19,507 nt of DNA from JBOHNM01 sp050730675. GTDB lineage: Bacteria; Planctomycetota; Phycisphaerae; Phycisphaerales; UBA1924. Location: NCBI GenBank assembly GCA_050730675.1, contig JBOHNM010000075.1, forward strand, positions 1 to 19,507, in the 5' to 3' direction. The notes beneath the pieces are model-generated. The model saw nothing but the letters and a program-made list of their open reading frames with translations, had not been told where the DNA came from and ran no database searches. How positions within the stretch are numbered: position 1 is the first letter of the stretch; each line of letters begins with the position of its first letter. Below, piece by piece: positions 6,606 to 16,547 of this stretch. A program made the position numbers and the translations under genes.

Positions 6606-8534
6606 ATGCGTCGAACAACCATGAGCGTGATGTTGGCGGCCGGTTCGCTCCTGACGATCATCGGGGCGGCGACGGCGCAGCAGGTGGACACGCGCGTCGA
6701 GACACGCGCCGCTGGACAGCCGCCGCGGAACACGACGAACATCGGGCCGGGCAATCTGGTCGGGCGGCCGGGCTTGGGCGCACCGGGGGGCGGCGGGCGG
6801 GCGTTGGATGCCAACACGTCGGCCACGGGCGGGCGGTTCAACAACCAGGTGCGCGACATGCAGGCGCTCTACGACTTCAACAACGCCGTGGCGGACGGCA
6901 ACGCGGGCTATGGCAAGAGCCTGCGCGTGCCGACGGCGACGACGAACTTCGACGGCTTCCGCGGGCTGCTGGGGAGCGAGTCGCAGTACCGGTTCCGGGC
7001 CGATTCGGCCTCGGGCGCGCAGATCGCGCAGGGCATCTCCAGCTCCGACGCTTTGCGCTACCAGTTCGCCATGGAGACGGGACGACCGGTGTCGTACCGG
7101 CTCTATGACGCGCTGTCGATCGCGCCGCGCGGCAACCCCGGCACCGGCGCCCAGGTGTCGGAGGGGATCGTGGCTGACCTGCGCTCGGTCTCGCAGTTCC
7201 AGTCCAACGCCTCGCGGTTTCCGACCGTGCTGGGGTATTCCAAATTCAACGACACCAGTTCCGCGGTGATCGCCAGCCCCTTGCAGGGCTTGGCGATGGT
7301 GGGCCTGGACCGAGGGACCGACGGCAAGGAAGGGCTGATTTCGGGGATGGAACAGGCCGGTCGCGGCGTGACGCGCCCCGCGGACATGCTGCGCTACGAG
7401 AACGACCGCAAACGCGACCTGCCGCCGAGCGCCGTGGACACTAAGGTGGATACGTCGGTGTCGAGCTACGGCACGGTGATGGACGCGTACAAGACCTCGT
7501 GGGAGAAGACCAACCCTGGCGCGGCCAAGCCCGATGGGACCAAACCGGATGGCAGCAAACCGGACGGGACCAAGCCCGATGGCACCAAGCCCGCCACGAG
7601 CACGCCCGGCACGGGCTTGACCGATCCGTCCAAGCCCGATCCGACGAAGCCCAACCCGTCCGGCACAGATCCGGCCAAGCCCGACGCGCCAAAGAACCAG
7701 CCGACATGGGAAGAGCGTCTGGACAACCTCCGCAAGCTGATGGACAAGACCAACAAGCAGGGCGGGCTGGTGATGCCGACGCGTCCTGCGCCGGAAGGCA
7801 ATGAGGCCAACACGCGCTCGATCGCGCTGAACAACCCGGATCCCAAGCCCGAGACCAAGACCAACAAGCCGACCGATGACCGCTTGAGGCCGACGGCCGA
7901 ATCGACCGCCAAGGTCAAGGCCGATGAGGCGCGGCGCGACGCGGCCCAGCGCTCGATCGCCGAAGCGCAGCAGATGAAAGAAACCATCGCGGCCTTGGCG
8001 GCGATGGACGCGCGGGTCGATTCATTCCTGCTCAAGGGCGAGCCGGTTGAGAGCCGGTTTGCACGGTTGATGAACGCCGCGGAAGCGGACCTCGCCAAGG
8101 GTTCGTACTTCGACGCCGAAGGGCTGTTCGTCGTGGCCCAGGCCCAGAAGCTCCGCGACGTGATGGCGCAGGTCGGCATGGTGCATGCCCGAATCGGTGC
8201 TGGTGTGCTCGTCTCGGCGGCCAACAGCCTCGACGACCTGCTGCGTCTGCAGCCCGAGGTCATCCCGGTCCGGTATGGTCCGCGGTTGCTGCCACCCAAG
8301 GCGCGTGCTGACCAACTGGCGGCGGACCTGATTGCTGAACTGAAGCAGCCCCAACCGACCACCGGCCCGCGCACGGGCCTGCTGCTGGCGTATCTGGGCT
8401 TCCAGTACGACCAGCGGACTTGGCTGGAACAGGGCTTGACCGCTCTGAAGGCCGGCACGCTGCCGACAGACGAGGCCGGTCAGCGGTTGTTCGAGGTTGT
8501 GTCGACGGTCTGGAACGCCAAGGTGCCCAAGTAA
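6606..8534 (+). CDS. large exported protein with KPDG-repeat linker, unknown function
   Basis: The product has 642 residues and I do not recognise a named family. GGAGG at 6595-6599 lies six bases before the ATG. Residues 1-24 form a signal peptide (MRRTTMSVMLAAGSLL..., cleavage near ATA-QQ). Residues about 40-275 are Gly/Asn/Arg-rich with no known motif. At nt 7527-7586 there are four tandem KPD-G-(T/S) pentapeptides, followed by further KPD/KPN units, forming a Pro/Lys-rich flexible linker at about residues 308-365. Residues about 435-640 are helical and Ala-rich (ADEARRDAAQRSIAEAQQMKE, RLMNAAEADLAKGSYFDAEG), resembling TPR-like or coiled-coil packing. The second half is likely a helical periplasmic domain. 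Its own signal peptide and ribosome site suggest an independent gene, divergent from metG. Confidence 0.8.
   Translation: MRRTTMSVMLAAGSLLTIIGAATAQQVDTRVETRAAGQPPRNTTNIGPGNLVGRPGLGAPGGGGRALDANTSATGGRFNNQVRDMQALYDFNNAVADGNAGYGKSLRVPTATTNFDGFRGLLGSESQYRFRADSASGAQIAQGISSSDALRYQFAMETGRPVSYRLYDALSIAPRGNPGTGAQVSEGIVADLRSVSQFQSNASRFPTVLGYSKFNDTSSAVIASPLQGLAMVGLDRGTDGKEGLISGMEQAGRGVTRPADMLRYENDRKRDLPPSAVDTKVDTSVSSYGTVMDAYKTSWEKTNPGAAKPDGTKPDGSKPDGTKPDGTKPATSTPGTGLTDPSKPDPTKPNPSGTDPAKPDAPKNQPTWEERLDNLRKLMDKTNKQGGLVMPTRPAPEGNEANTRSIALNNPDPKPETKTNKPTDDRLRPTAESTAKVKADEARRDAAQRSIAEAQQMKETIAALAAMDARVDSFLLKGEPVESRFARLMNAAEADLAKGSYFDAEGLFVVAQAQKLRDVMAQVGMVHARIGAGVLVSAANSLDDLLRLQPEVIPVRYGPRLLPPKARADQLAADLIAELKQPQPTTGPRTGLLLAYLGFQYDQRTWLEQGLTALKAGTLPTDEAGQRLFEVVSTVWNAKVPK
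7527..7586 (+). repeat. four tandem 15-bp units coding KPDGT/KPDGS
   Basis: Four in-frame 15-base units encode KPDGT, KPDGS, KPDGT and KPDGT, and are followed by degenerate KPD/KPN units up to about 7690. Codon differences between the units (aag/aaa, gat/gac) indicate that they are not a very recent expansion. They form a charged Pro-rich linker between the two halves of the exported protein. Confidence 0.85.
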
Positions 8535-8581
8535 CGGAAGCGGGCGGGTTTGAGGTCGAAAAATCAGGGGGTTGCGGTCCC

Positions 8582-8610
8582 TTGATTGATCCAAACGCAA
8601 TCCTTACAAT
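8582..8610 (+). promoter_or_regulatory. sigma-70-like promoter for the PP2C phosphatase gene
   Basis: TTGATT at 8582-8587 and TACAAT at 8605-8610 are 17 bases apart and match the -35 consensus at four and the -10 consensus at five of six positions. This is the best promoter-like pair I noticed in the window. It is placed 48 bases after the previous stop and 116 bases before the phosphatase start at 8727, so a leader of roughly 110 bases is predicted. Function is inferred from sequence only. Confidence 0.45.
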
Positions 8611-8726
8611 TGATCGTCAGAGCAGGTTCTAGAATGGGGCCCGGCGATCGCCCATGGATGGGCTGGCCGGGCTTGGGAGGCGATCCGTACGGCCACTGGG
8701 CCGTCCGGAGGATGGGTGGGTAGACC

Positions 8727-10520
8727 ATGGATGGGATACAGATACGAAAAGGACCCGTACAGGTGCTGACGTCGGGAGCAAGCGTGGGCGGGCAGGGGCC
8801 GGTGGCCGCGGCGACCGCGCGCGCGATGTCGATCCGGGACTTTCTGACCGATGGGTCGCTGGCGCGGATGTGCGATGAACTGGCGCGGTTGACGGGCGTG
8901 CCGATCTGGCTGCAGGACAACGACGGGCAGGCGGTCATTCCGTCGCCGCCGGGCGAGCGGGGCGGGCAGGCGTGGCGCGTGGTGGACCCGATGACGGGTG
9001 CGGCGCGGGCGTTCGGTCTGGTGCACCGTGCGTACGACCCCAGCGCGGACTTGTTTGCGGCACCGATCCGCACGAGCGTGGGGGACATCGGGGCGATCAT
9101 CATGCCGGCGGATTGGGGGCGCGACGATCCCAACGCGCGCCGCGCGCTGGAGCGGGCGCTCTCGATTCTCGCAGGTTCGGCGGTTGAGGCGGCCGAGGGG
9201 GCGATCGCGCTGCGCCAGAAGCTGCACGAACTGGACAGCCTCTTCCGGCTGTCGTCGCTGCTGGTGAAGGCCGACGATCCGCAGCGTGTGCTGCAGACGG
9301 CGCTCAACCTGGCGCTGGATGTGCTGCGGATGGACTGCGGGACAATCGCGCAGCTCGACGAGGACGGGGAGCTGCGGCACCGCGCGATGCGTGACCTCAG
9401 CCCCGAGTGGCTGGCGAATCCGACGCCGCTGACCATCGACGGCCACCTGCGCGAGCGGGCGATGGCGGGCGAGATCGTGGTGGTGGAGGACCTGCAGAGC
9501 GACCCTGAGATCATCGACCAGGAACGCGCCAAGCACGAGGGCGTGGTGACGCTGATCGGGGCGGGGTTGATCACCGGCGGGCGGCCGTTGGGGATGATCC
9601 GTCTCTACAGCCGGGCACGCCGGAGCTTTACCGATAAGGAACGCGAGCTGCTGCGGGCGATCGCCGACCACGCCGCGATGGCGCTCGGGCATGCCAAGCT
9701 GCGCGAGCTGCGCGAGGCGGACAAGCAGATGCAGCGCCAGCTGCGCGTCGCGGCCGATGTGCAGCGGCGCATGCTGCCGCGGAGCCTGCCGCGGTTCGCG
9801 CCGTTCGATCTGGCGGCGCGGTACGCGCCGTCGTACCAACTCGGCGGCGATTTTTATGACTTGTTTGACCGGCGCGGGCAGCTCGGCGTGGTGCTGGGTG
9901 ATGTTGTGGGCAAAGGTGTGCCAGCCGCGCTGATCATGAGCGCGGTGCGCGCCACGCTGCGGGCCCACGCCTCGACCGATCTGCCGCTGGACGAAGTGGT
10001 CACGCGCGTCAACCGGGCGATGGTCCGCGACACACTCGAGAGCGAGTTTGTGACGATGTGGACGGGGCTGATCGACCCGCAGTCGCTGGTCCTTACTTAC
10101 GGCTCGGCGGGGCACGACCCGGCGATGGTCTTTTCGCGCGACGGCCAAATGGTTGAACTCGCCGCGGGCGGGATGGCCCTGGGAATCGACGGCGACCAGG
10201 CGTACCAGACCAGCAGCCACCAGCTCCGCCCCGGCGATGTGCTGCTGGCGTACACCGATGGGCTGCCGGACGCCGCGGACTTTGAGAACCGCAAGTTCGG
10301 CAAAGACCGGGTCCGTGAGACGGTGGCGGCGCTGCTGGCGGCCGAGCCGGGCGCATCGGCCCAGCGCGTGGTCGAGCATATCGCCTGGACGCTGCGCCAG
10401 TTCTGCGGCGTGCGTCTGAGCGTGGACGACGTGACGTTGGTGGTGGTGCGGGTGCGCGAGGGGGATCAGGCAGCGCGGGGCGGTTCGGACCTGGCTCCGT
10501 TGGAGCCCGGGAACCGGTAG
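8727..10520 (+). CDS. RsbU/SpoIIE-type PP2C serine phosphatase with GAF domain
   Basis: The product has 597 residues and is a cytoplasmic signalling phosphatase that usually dephosphorylates an anti-sigma-factor antagonist. Residues about 35-150 (FLTDGSLARMCDELARLTGVP...) resemble a PocR-type ligand-sensing domain, which is tentative. Residues about 190-320 form a GAF domain ending in LLRAIADHAAMALGHAKL. A linking helix follows (LREADKQMQRQLRVAADVQRRMLP), then the catalytic domain. The metal-binding acidic residues are present: D375 in GGDFYDLF, D392 in GDVVGKGVPAAL, D511 in YTDGLPDA, and D567/D568 in the final DDVT. AGHDPAM is also typical. The ATG at 8727 is in a GG-rich context with GGAGG 16 bases upstream; a start at M34 cannot be excluded. 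No STAS or kinase partner is visible in the window. The last 55 bases overlap a convergent small gene. Confidence 0.9.
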   Translation: MDGIQIRKGPVQVLTSGASVGGQGPVAAATARAMSIRDFLTDGSLARMCDELARLTGVPIWLQDNDGQAVIPSPPGERGGQAWRVVDPMTGAARAFGLVHRAYDPSADLFAAPIRTSVGDIGAIIMPADWGRDDPNARRALERALSILAGSAVEAAEGAIALRQKLHELDSLFRLSSLLVKADDPQRVLQTALNLALDVLRMDCGTIAQLDEDGELRHRAMRDLSPEWLANPTPLTIDGHLRERAMAGEIVVVEDLQSDPEIIDQERAKHEGVVTLIGAGLITGGRPLGMIRLYSRARRSFTDKERELLRAIADHAAMALGHAKLRELREADKQMQRQLRVAADVQRRMLPRSLPRFAPFDLAARYAPSYQLGGDFYDLFDRRGQLGVVLGDVVGKGVPAALIMSAVRATLRAHASTDLPLDEVVTRVNRAMVRDTLESEFVTMWTGLIDPQSLVLTYGSAGHDPAMVFSRDGQMVELAAGGMALGIDGDQAYQTSSHQLRPGDVLLAYTDGLPDAADFENRKFGKDRVRETVAALLAAEPGASAQRVVEHIAWTLRQFCGVRLSVDDVTLVVVRVREGDQAARGGSDLAPLEPGNR

Positions 10521-10732
10521 CTCTCGACGTCGCCCTTGAGGGTGTCGAGGTTGCGCTGCATGCGGTCAAGCTCGGCATCGATGTTCTTGACGAGCTTGCG
10601 GAAACCGCCGCCGGAGTTCTCGGGCTTGGCGGGTGCGCTGCGCCGGGCCTGGGCGAGTGCCGCGGCCGGGAAGACCAGCTTGCGAGGCTCGGGGACAATC
10701 GGTTCGGGAGGGTGGAATTTCATCCGGCCCAT
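10466..10732 (-). CDS. small coiled-coil protein, unknown function
   Basis: The product has 88 residues with no recognised family. Residues 1-25 are Pro-rich (FHPPEPIVPEPRKLVFP), and residues about 43-72 form a heptad-like amphipathic helix (FRKLVKNIDAELDRMQRNL, then DTLKGDVES). That is the main reason to believe it is real despite its 55-base antisense overlap with the phosphatase 3' end. I chose the ATG at 10732 because AGGA lies six bases upstream. Starts at 10765 or at the next ATG (10723) are possible. It is the last gene of the minus-strand run, about 200 bases below the ABC exporter, and may have its own promoter. Confidence 0.5.
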   Translation of the reverse strand: MGRMKFHPPEPIVPEPRKLVFPAAALAQARRSAPAKPENSGGGFRKLVKNIDAELDRMQRNLDTLKGDVESYRFPGSNGARSEPPRAA

Positions 10733-10929
10733 GGCGTATTCCTGGCGGGACGTGTGTGCCGCCAAGGAAGGTCGGCCCGCGCGGGGTCCGGGTTCAACCG
10801 CGGGCTCGTGTACGGCAGAGAATGCACCGATTGTGCGGGCGAGACGTCAAGAGCTTCGTGCCTTGACGCCCGGGCGGGGCGGGTTTGCGAAGTTACTGGC
10901 CGCTCACGTCCGAGAACGGGCGTGCATGT

Positions 10930-12789
<1,860 letters not shown>

Positions 12790-12818
12790 GTGCCGGTGAT
12801 TGTTGGGGCGCTGGAGGG

Positions 12819-13316
12819 CTAGAGCGAATGCGCGAGGAGCCCGCCGAGAACCCCCCGCCACTCACCGTACAGGTACGGCAGCGCGTGCCGGGCATGGATG
12901 GAGCGGATCTGCTCCAGCATCCGCTCGCTCAGTTCGTTCTGCCACAGCTGGGCGGAGTGGTCGCAGAAGTAGACACGGCAGCCAAGTGGTTTGATCGCGT
13001 GGACGCCGCAGAGGTTCTCGATCTGGAACGGGCATCCGCCGCGGGCGAGGGCGTCGTCAAGTGTCGCGCGGGTGAGCGCCTGCTCGCGCGGCAGGCGCGT
13101 CAGGCAGTACGCGGCCTCGAGACCGGTGACGAACAGCAGGTGTCCGGTGGCGGCGAAGTTGCAGCAACGCCCGCTGGCCCAACAGGCCGGGCCGCGAGCC
13201 TCGATCGCGTCAGCGGTGGCGAGGTAGACCGCCTCGAGTGCGTCGGTGATGTCCGGCCGCTGCGCGGCGGCGAGCCAGGCGCGGGCGTCGTCGGGATCGA
13301 TATTCACATTCAACAT
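12819..13316 (-). CDS. YkgJ-type cysteine-cluster protein, second of a pair
   Basis: The product has 165 residues. The pattern ACWASGRCCNF near residue 45-55, then GGCPFQIENLCGVHAIKP, and then LGCRVYFCD resembles the CxxC(x)nCC plus CRxxPxxC layout of the YkgJ/UPF0153 family of putative metal- or Fe-S-binding proteins. Here the first motif is CxxxxxCC rather than the canonical CxxCxxCC, so the cluster may differ from the neighbouring paralogue. The ATG at 13316 follows the upstream gene's stop by six bases, with a weak AGG before it, so translation coupling is likely. The biochemical role of the family is not established. This copy is more divergent than the one at 13323-13793. Confidence 0.75.
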   Translation of the reverse strand: MLNVNIDPDDARAWLAAAQRPDITDALEAVYLATADAIEARGPACWASGRCCNFAATGHLLFVTGLEAAYCLTRLPREQALTRATLDDALARGGCPFQIENLCGVHAIKPLGCRVYFCDHSAQLWQNELSERMLEQIRSIHARHALPYLYGEWRGVLGGLLAHSL

Positions 13317-13322
13317 GCGAAC

Positions 13323-13793
13323 CTAGATCTTGAACGTGTCGCGCCGGATACGGACCTCTTCAATCGGGACGAGCACGCCTTTGTCGATGCCGGGGCAGGT
13401 ACGTTTGGCGTCGTCCCACGTCTTGCGGCTCTTGAGCAGGCTGGACCAGAACGGCCATGTGCGGCACTGGGTCGGCCGATCTTCGTAGACGCCGCAGACG
13501 GCCTTGCCGGGGATCTTCTGGCGGTCGAGGAAGACGCAGTCCCATCCCTGCGGCGACTTCTTCTCGTTGAGCGAGCGTCCCTCGGCCATGACGTTGGTGT
13601 ACTCGTTTTTGAACTTGCCCACGGAGATTTTGAGGCGCTTGGCGAGGGCTGCGCACTCCTCGTCGTTGACGATCACGAACCCGGGCGGGCCGGAGCAGCA
13701 GTTGCCGCACATGGTGCAGCCGAAGCGCAGGCCCTTGCCGCCCTCGGGGGCATCGGGCTGCGTGAACCACTCGGGTGTCGGGGGCTTGGGCAT
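13323..13793 (-). CDS. YkgJ family cysteine-cluster protein, first of a pair
   Basis: The product has 156 residues. It has the textbook CxxCxxCC signature (CTMCGNCC) at about residues 26-33, then GWDCVFLD, a VCGVYEDRPTQCRTWPFW block and a final CPGID. All eight family cysteines appear present, fitting a bound zinc or iron-sulfur centre. It is a small soluble protein. The ATG at 13793 is the only sensible start. It lies 30 bases below the cyclodeaminase-like gene and six bases above its divergent paralogue, indicating an operon. The family's molecular function is unknown, though some members have been linked to Fe-S or oxidative processes; I claim none here. Confidence 0.88.
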   Translation of the reverse strand: MPKPPTPEWFTQPDAPEGGKGLRFGCTMCGNCCSGPPGFVIVNDEECAALAKRLKISVGKFKNEYTNVMAEGRSLNEKKSPQGWDCVFLDRQKIPGKAVCGVYEDRPTQCRTWPFWSSLLKSRKTWDDAKRTCPGIDKGVLVPIEEVRIRRDTFKI

Positions 13794-13823
13794 CGGCCCA
13801 GTGTACGACGGTGGGGCGAGCGG

Positions 13824-14432
13824 TCAGGCGCAGCGCGTCTGGACGCCGAGAACTACGCGGGCCGCCTCGGCTGCAAGGCGGGTGGCCTGCTCCTCGAGCT
13901 TGGTTCGGGCCATCGAGTCGGGGATCAGCGGCGTGTTGATGCGGACGTTGCAGACGCTGGCGCGTGCCGCGGCATCGGCGAGGATGGCCGCGATCTGCAG
14001 GTCCGAGCGGAGCCAGGTGTTGGTGATGGGGCAGAGCGTTTCGCAGAGCCGCGCGATGTCCACGGCGGCGGCGAGCGTCGCCATCGGCACCTGGATGCAG
14101 GCGGAAACAGCGGCGGGGAATTCGGCAGCGCGCTTTGCGTCGGTCTCGGGGAGCTTCTGGAGCGCGTTCAGCCAGGCGTACGCCTCGGCATCTTCGGTCG
14201 CGAGTTCAAGGAACACGGCGCGGGCTCGTTCGAGATGGCGCTTAGCGTCCTGCAACGCGGACTCGTGCTGCACGAGATCCTTCTTGCCAAGGGAATAGCT
14301 CACCACCATCCCCGCAAGCGCCGAGGCGGTCGCGCCCGTGGCCGCGGCGACGGCGCCGCCCCCTGGCGTGGGACTCTTGGCTGCCGTGGCCGCGAGGAAT
14401 TCATCGAAGCGGAATGTGCCAAGGGGTTGCAT
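13824..14432 (-). CDS. cyclodeaminase/cyclohydrolase family protein (FTCD_C/FchA type)
   Basis: The product has 202 residues, all helical. The N-terminal motif SPTPGGGAVAAATGATASALAGMV matches the substrate-loop region of formiminotetrahydrofolate cyclodeaminase C-terminal domains and methenyl-tetrahydrofolate cyclohydrolases. These act on the folate C1 pool (5,10-methenyl-THF). The length also fits this domain, normally about 200 residues. The ATG at 14432 (MQPLGTFRFDEFLAATAAK) fits the family; the open frame to 14489 adds residues that do not. There is no transferase domain or histidine-degradation gene next to it. A role in folate one-carbon metabolism is therefore more likely than histidine breakdown, but the substrate is unproven. 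Confidence 0.85.
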   Translation of the reverse strand: MQPLGTFRFDEFLAATAAKSPTPGGGAVAAATGATASALAGMVVSYSLGKKDLVQHESALQDAKRHLERARAVFLELATEDAEAYAWLNALQKLPETDAKRAAEFPAAVSACIQVPMATLAAAVDIARLCETLCPITNTWLRSDLQIAAILADAAARASVCNVRINTPLIPDSMARTKLEEQATRLAAEAARVVLGVQTRCA

Positions 14433-14603
14433 GTCCCCGATCGAAGGCGTGGGAAACAAGTGAAGCAAGCTGCACCGCGCCGCGACCAATTACGGCCGCG
14501 TCCCTTGAAAGGAATCGACGTTGTGTGGGCGGATGCGTGACCCACCAGTCTGTACGCACCGGGCAGGGTTCGGGATCACCGAACAACGAAGAAGAAACCG
14601 CGT

Positions 14604-15611
14604 TCATTCGGCTTCTGATTCGGCCAATGCGCGGCTATTTTTCTTCGGACCGCCCTTGAGCATGAGCATCGCGCCCACCACGCCGAGCATGCCGCAGGCC
14701 CACTGCCATGCGTTGAGCCGCTCGCCGAAGAGCAGAAACGAGCCGACAGCGGTGAAGATCGGCTGGAGTTGGATGATGCCGATGCTCACCGCGACGCCCA
14801 GGCGCGAGAGGCTGGCGTAGTACATCACGTGGCTGATCGCGATGCCGATGAAGGCGGAGGCAATCAGCAGCAGCCAGCTCCACAGGGAAAAATTGGCGAG
14901 CGGGAATGTCGGATCCGGCGGCGGGAGCGATGCGGGGAGGATGCCGGGGGCCAGCGGCGCCAGCAGCGCGAACGAGATCGCGCCGACCGCCGTGTACTGA
15001 CAGATGACGCCGAAGCTGGTGATCGGTGAGTACTTGTTGACGTAGTAGCGGACGCTCAGGCCGTAGCCGGCGAAGAAGAGACCCGAGAGGAACGCGACCG
15101 CGACGCCGAGGAAGGTGACGGCGGCGTGGGCCCCTTCGCCCTTGTCCTTCACCATCACCAGCCCCACCGAGCCGACGACGACCATCACCATGCCCGTCCA
15201 GTAGCGCGGCGAGCTGAGTGTCGAGCGCTCGGCGGGGAAGAGCAGGTACGCCCCGAGGGTGACGAAGACGATCTGGGAGCGGAACACAAAGCTGAACATC
15301 CCCGGCTCCAGCAGCGCGGGGCCGAAGGTGAAGAACGTCTGGCCGAAAAGGTTGAAGATGGCCGGCACGATCGCCAGACCAAAGAGCGGCCGAGGAAGAT
15401 TGCCGCGTTTCCAGGTGAAGAAGAGAAACGGGAGCCAGAACCCCGCGGAGATGGCGTAGCGCCAGCCGTTCTGGCTGATCGGGTCGAAGTGCAGGTCCTT
15501 GGTGAAGTGCCGCAGGAACAGCGGCACCGCGGCCCACGACAGGAGCGTGAGGAGGATGAGCACGACGGCGGTAGTGCGCGTGGTGTGCGGGGTTGGAGCG
15601 ACAGAGTTCAA
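14604..15611 (-). CDS. EamA/DMT-family membrane transporter
   Basis: The product has 335 residues with about ten hydrophobic helices arranged as two five-helix halves, as in drug/metabolite transporters of the EamA type. Recognisable parts are VVLILLTLLSWAAVPLFLRH (first helix), the PALLEPGMFSFVFRSQIVFV segment, and the second-half motif LGVAVSIGIIQLQPIFTAVG with FGERLNAWQWACGMLGVVGAM, which is very typical. The C-terminus is a short charged tail. The ATG at 15611 precedes a polar, Thr-rich N-terminus. It is separated by 108 bases from the Nudix gene above and by 171 bases from the cyclohydrolase-like gene below, so it may be its own unit. The substrate is unknown; family members export amino acids, metabolites or drugs. 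Confidence 0.88.
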   Translation of the reverse strand: MNSVAPTPHTTRTTAVVLILLTLLSWAAVPLFLRHFTKDLHFDPISQNGWRYAISAGFWLPFLFFTWKRGNLPRPLFGLAIVPAIFNLFGQTFFTFGPALLEPGMFSFVFRSQIVFVTLGAYLLFPAERSTLSSPRYWTGMVMVVVGSVGLVMVKDKGEGAHAAVTFLGVAVAFLSGLFFAGYGLSVRYYVNKYSPITSFGVICQYTAVGAISFALLAPLAPGILPASLPPPDPTFPLANFSLWSWLLLIASAFIGIAISHVMYYASLSRLGVAVSIGIIQLQPIFTAVGSFLLFGERLNAWQWACGMLGVVGAMLMLKGGPKKNSRALAESEAE

Positions 15612-15719
15612 GGGCGGAGCTTAGGGGAGAGCGAGGGGCGAGTGACCAGCAAGGGCGTGGTGAGTTGCCAGGGCGAGCGGCCGAGAATTCGGCGAGCATC
15701 GGTGGTTGGCTCTCTCTGG

Positions 15720-16538
15720 CTACTCGGTACTGTGCGACTGACCGCTCGGTTCGGTCCAATTGCGCCATCGCCACACCGCCAGCGTCGGCGGCGTGATCGC
15801 CGCGGCGTTTTTCGCCGCGAATCCCCCCACTTCATCGATCGCCACCCACGCTACATCGAGGTACTCCCACTCGCAGCCGTCGGCGGCGCACAGGCCGCGG
15901 CGGGGGTCCACGATGCCGGGCCAGCGCACAGGCATGATGAGGTCCAGGCTGAACGCCCGGTCGTCCATCACCATGGCGCGAACGGGATCGCAGTCGGCGG
16001 GCGAGAGGTTGACGCCCATCTCCTCGGTGGCTTCGTGGACGAGTGACCGGGCGATGTCGTCGTGCGTGATTTCGCTCGCGGTCGATGCCGCATCCACACC
16101 GCCGCCGGGCGCGATCTCCCACATGCCGCCGTAGACGCGGGTTTGGGTGCCGCGGCGAGCGATGAGCACGTGCTCGCGGCCGGCGCGGTCACGCCCGGTG
16201 ATGAGGCCTTTGACGCCGAGCAGGCGGATGCCGTGGTCACCGACCGATGGATGGTGCTGCGTGGCCAGGTCCATGTAGCGGCGGCGGCTGCACTGGATCA
16301 CGAGGCCGCCGCCGTCCGCGCCGGCCTCCACACCCTCGATTTCGTTCACCACGATAATGTGTCCATCGTGCAGGCGGTCGTTGGCGAGACGCATCTCCCG
16401 CCATGCGCCGCCGACGTCCGCCGACGGGCGAGGGCCGGTGTCGGCCACGAACCGGAAGCGAAGACCCGACGGCGGCACGGTCAGAAGCGTTGCGCCCGGC
16501 AGGTCGGTCCAGGTCAGGCTGGTCAACGCGGGGTTCAT
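15720..16538 (-). CDS. Nudix hydrolase-like protein with non-canonical Nudix box
   Basis: The product has 272 residues. A Nudix domain occupies about residues 105-235: GLITGRDRAGREHVLIARRG, then GGMWEIAPGGGV, then HEATEEMGV. The canonical box is GX5EX7REUXEEXGU. Here the helix reads HEATEEMGV, with His in place of the usual Arg, and a loop inserted after GGG. The EE pair that binds the divalent metal is intact, so hydrolysis of a nucleoside-diphosphate-linked compound is plausible. The first 100 residues are an unrecognised extension. The ATG at 16538 starts nine bases after the ybaB stop, with GGAGG further upstream, so it is probably co-transcribed with ybaB. The substrate cannot be deduced. 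Confidence 0.8.
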   Translation of the reverse strand: MNPALTSLTWTDLPGATLLTVPPSGLRFRFVADTGPRPSADVGGAWREMRLANDRLHDGHIIVVNEIEGVEAGADGGGLVIQCSRRRYMDLATQHHPSVGDHGIRLLGVKGLITGRDRAGREHVLIARRGTQTRVYGGMWEIAPGGGVDAASTASEITHDDIARSLVHEATEEMGVNLSPADCDPVRAMVMDDRAFSLDLIMPVRWPGIVDPRRGLCAADGCEWEYLDVAWVAIDEVGGFAAKNAAAITPPTLAVWRWRNWTEPSGQSHSTE

Positions 16539-16547
16539 CGGTGCGGC

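Noticed and set aside
10845..10868. Inverted repeat CGTCAAG...CTTGACG below the ABC exporter
   Set aside because: A 7-bp stem with a 10-base loop and no T-tract; too weak for a terminator. The TTGACG in it has only a poor -10 partner on the minus strand.
12828..14540. 570-codon plus-strand frame across three minus-strand genes
   Set aside because: It spans several real genes and intergenic gaps on the other strand and has no start context or domain.
14568..14584. Hairpin GTTCGG-GATCA-CCGAAC below the EamA gene
   Set aside because: A 6-bp stem about 20 bases after the stop, but no T-run follows on the minus strand, so an intrinsic terminator cannot be claimed.
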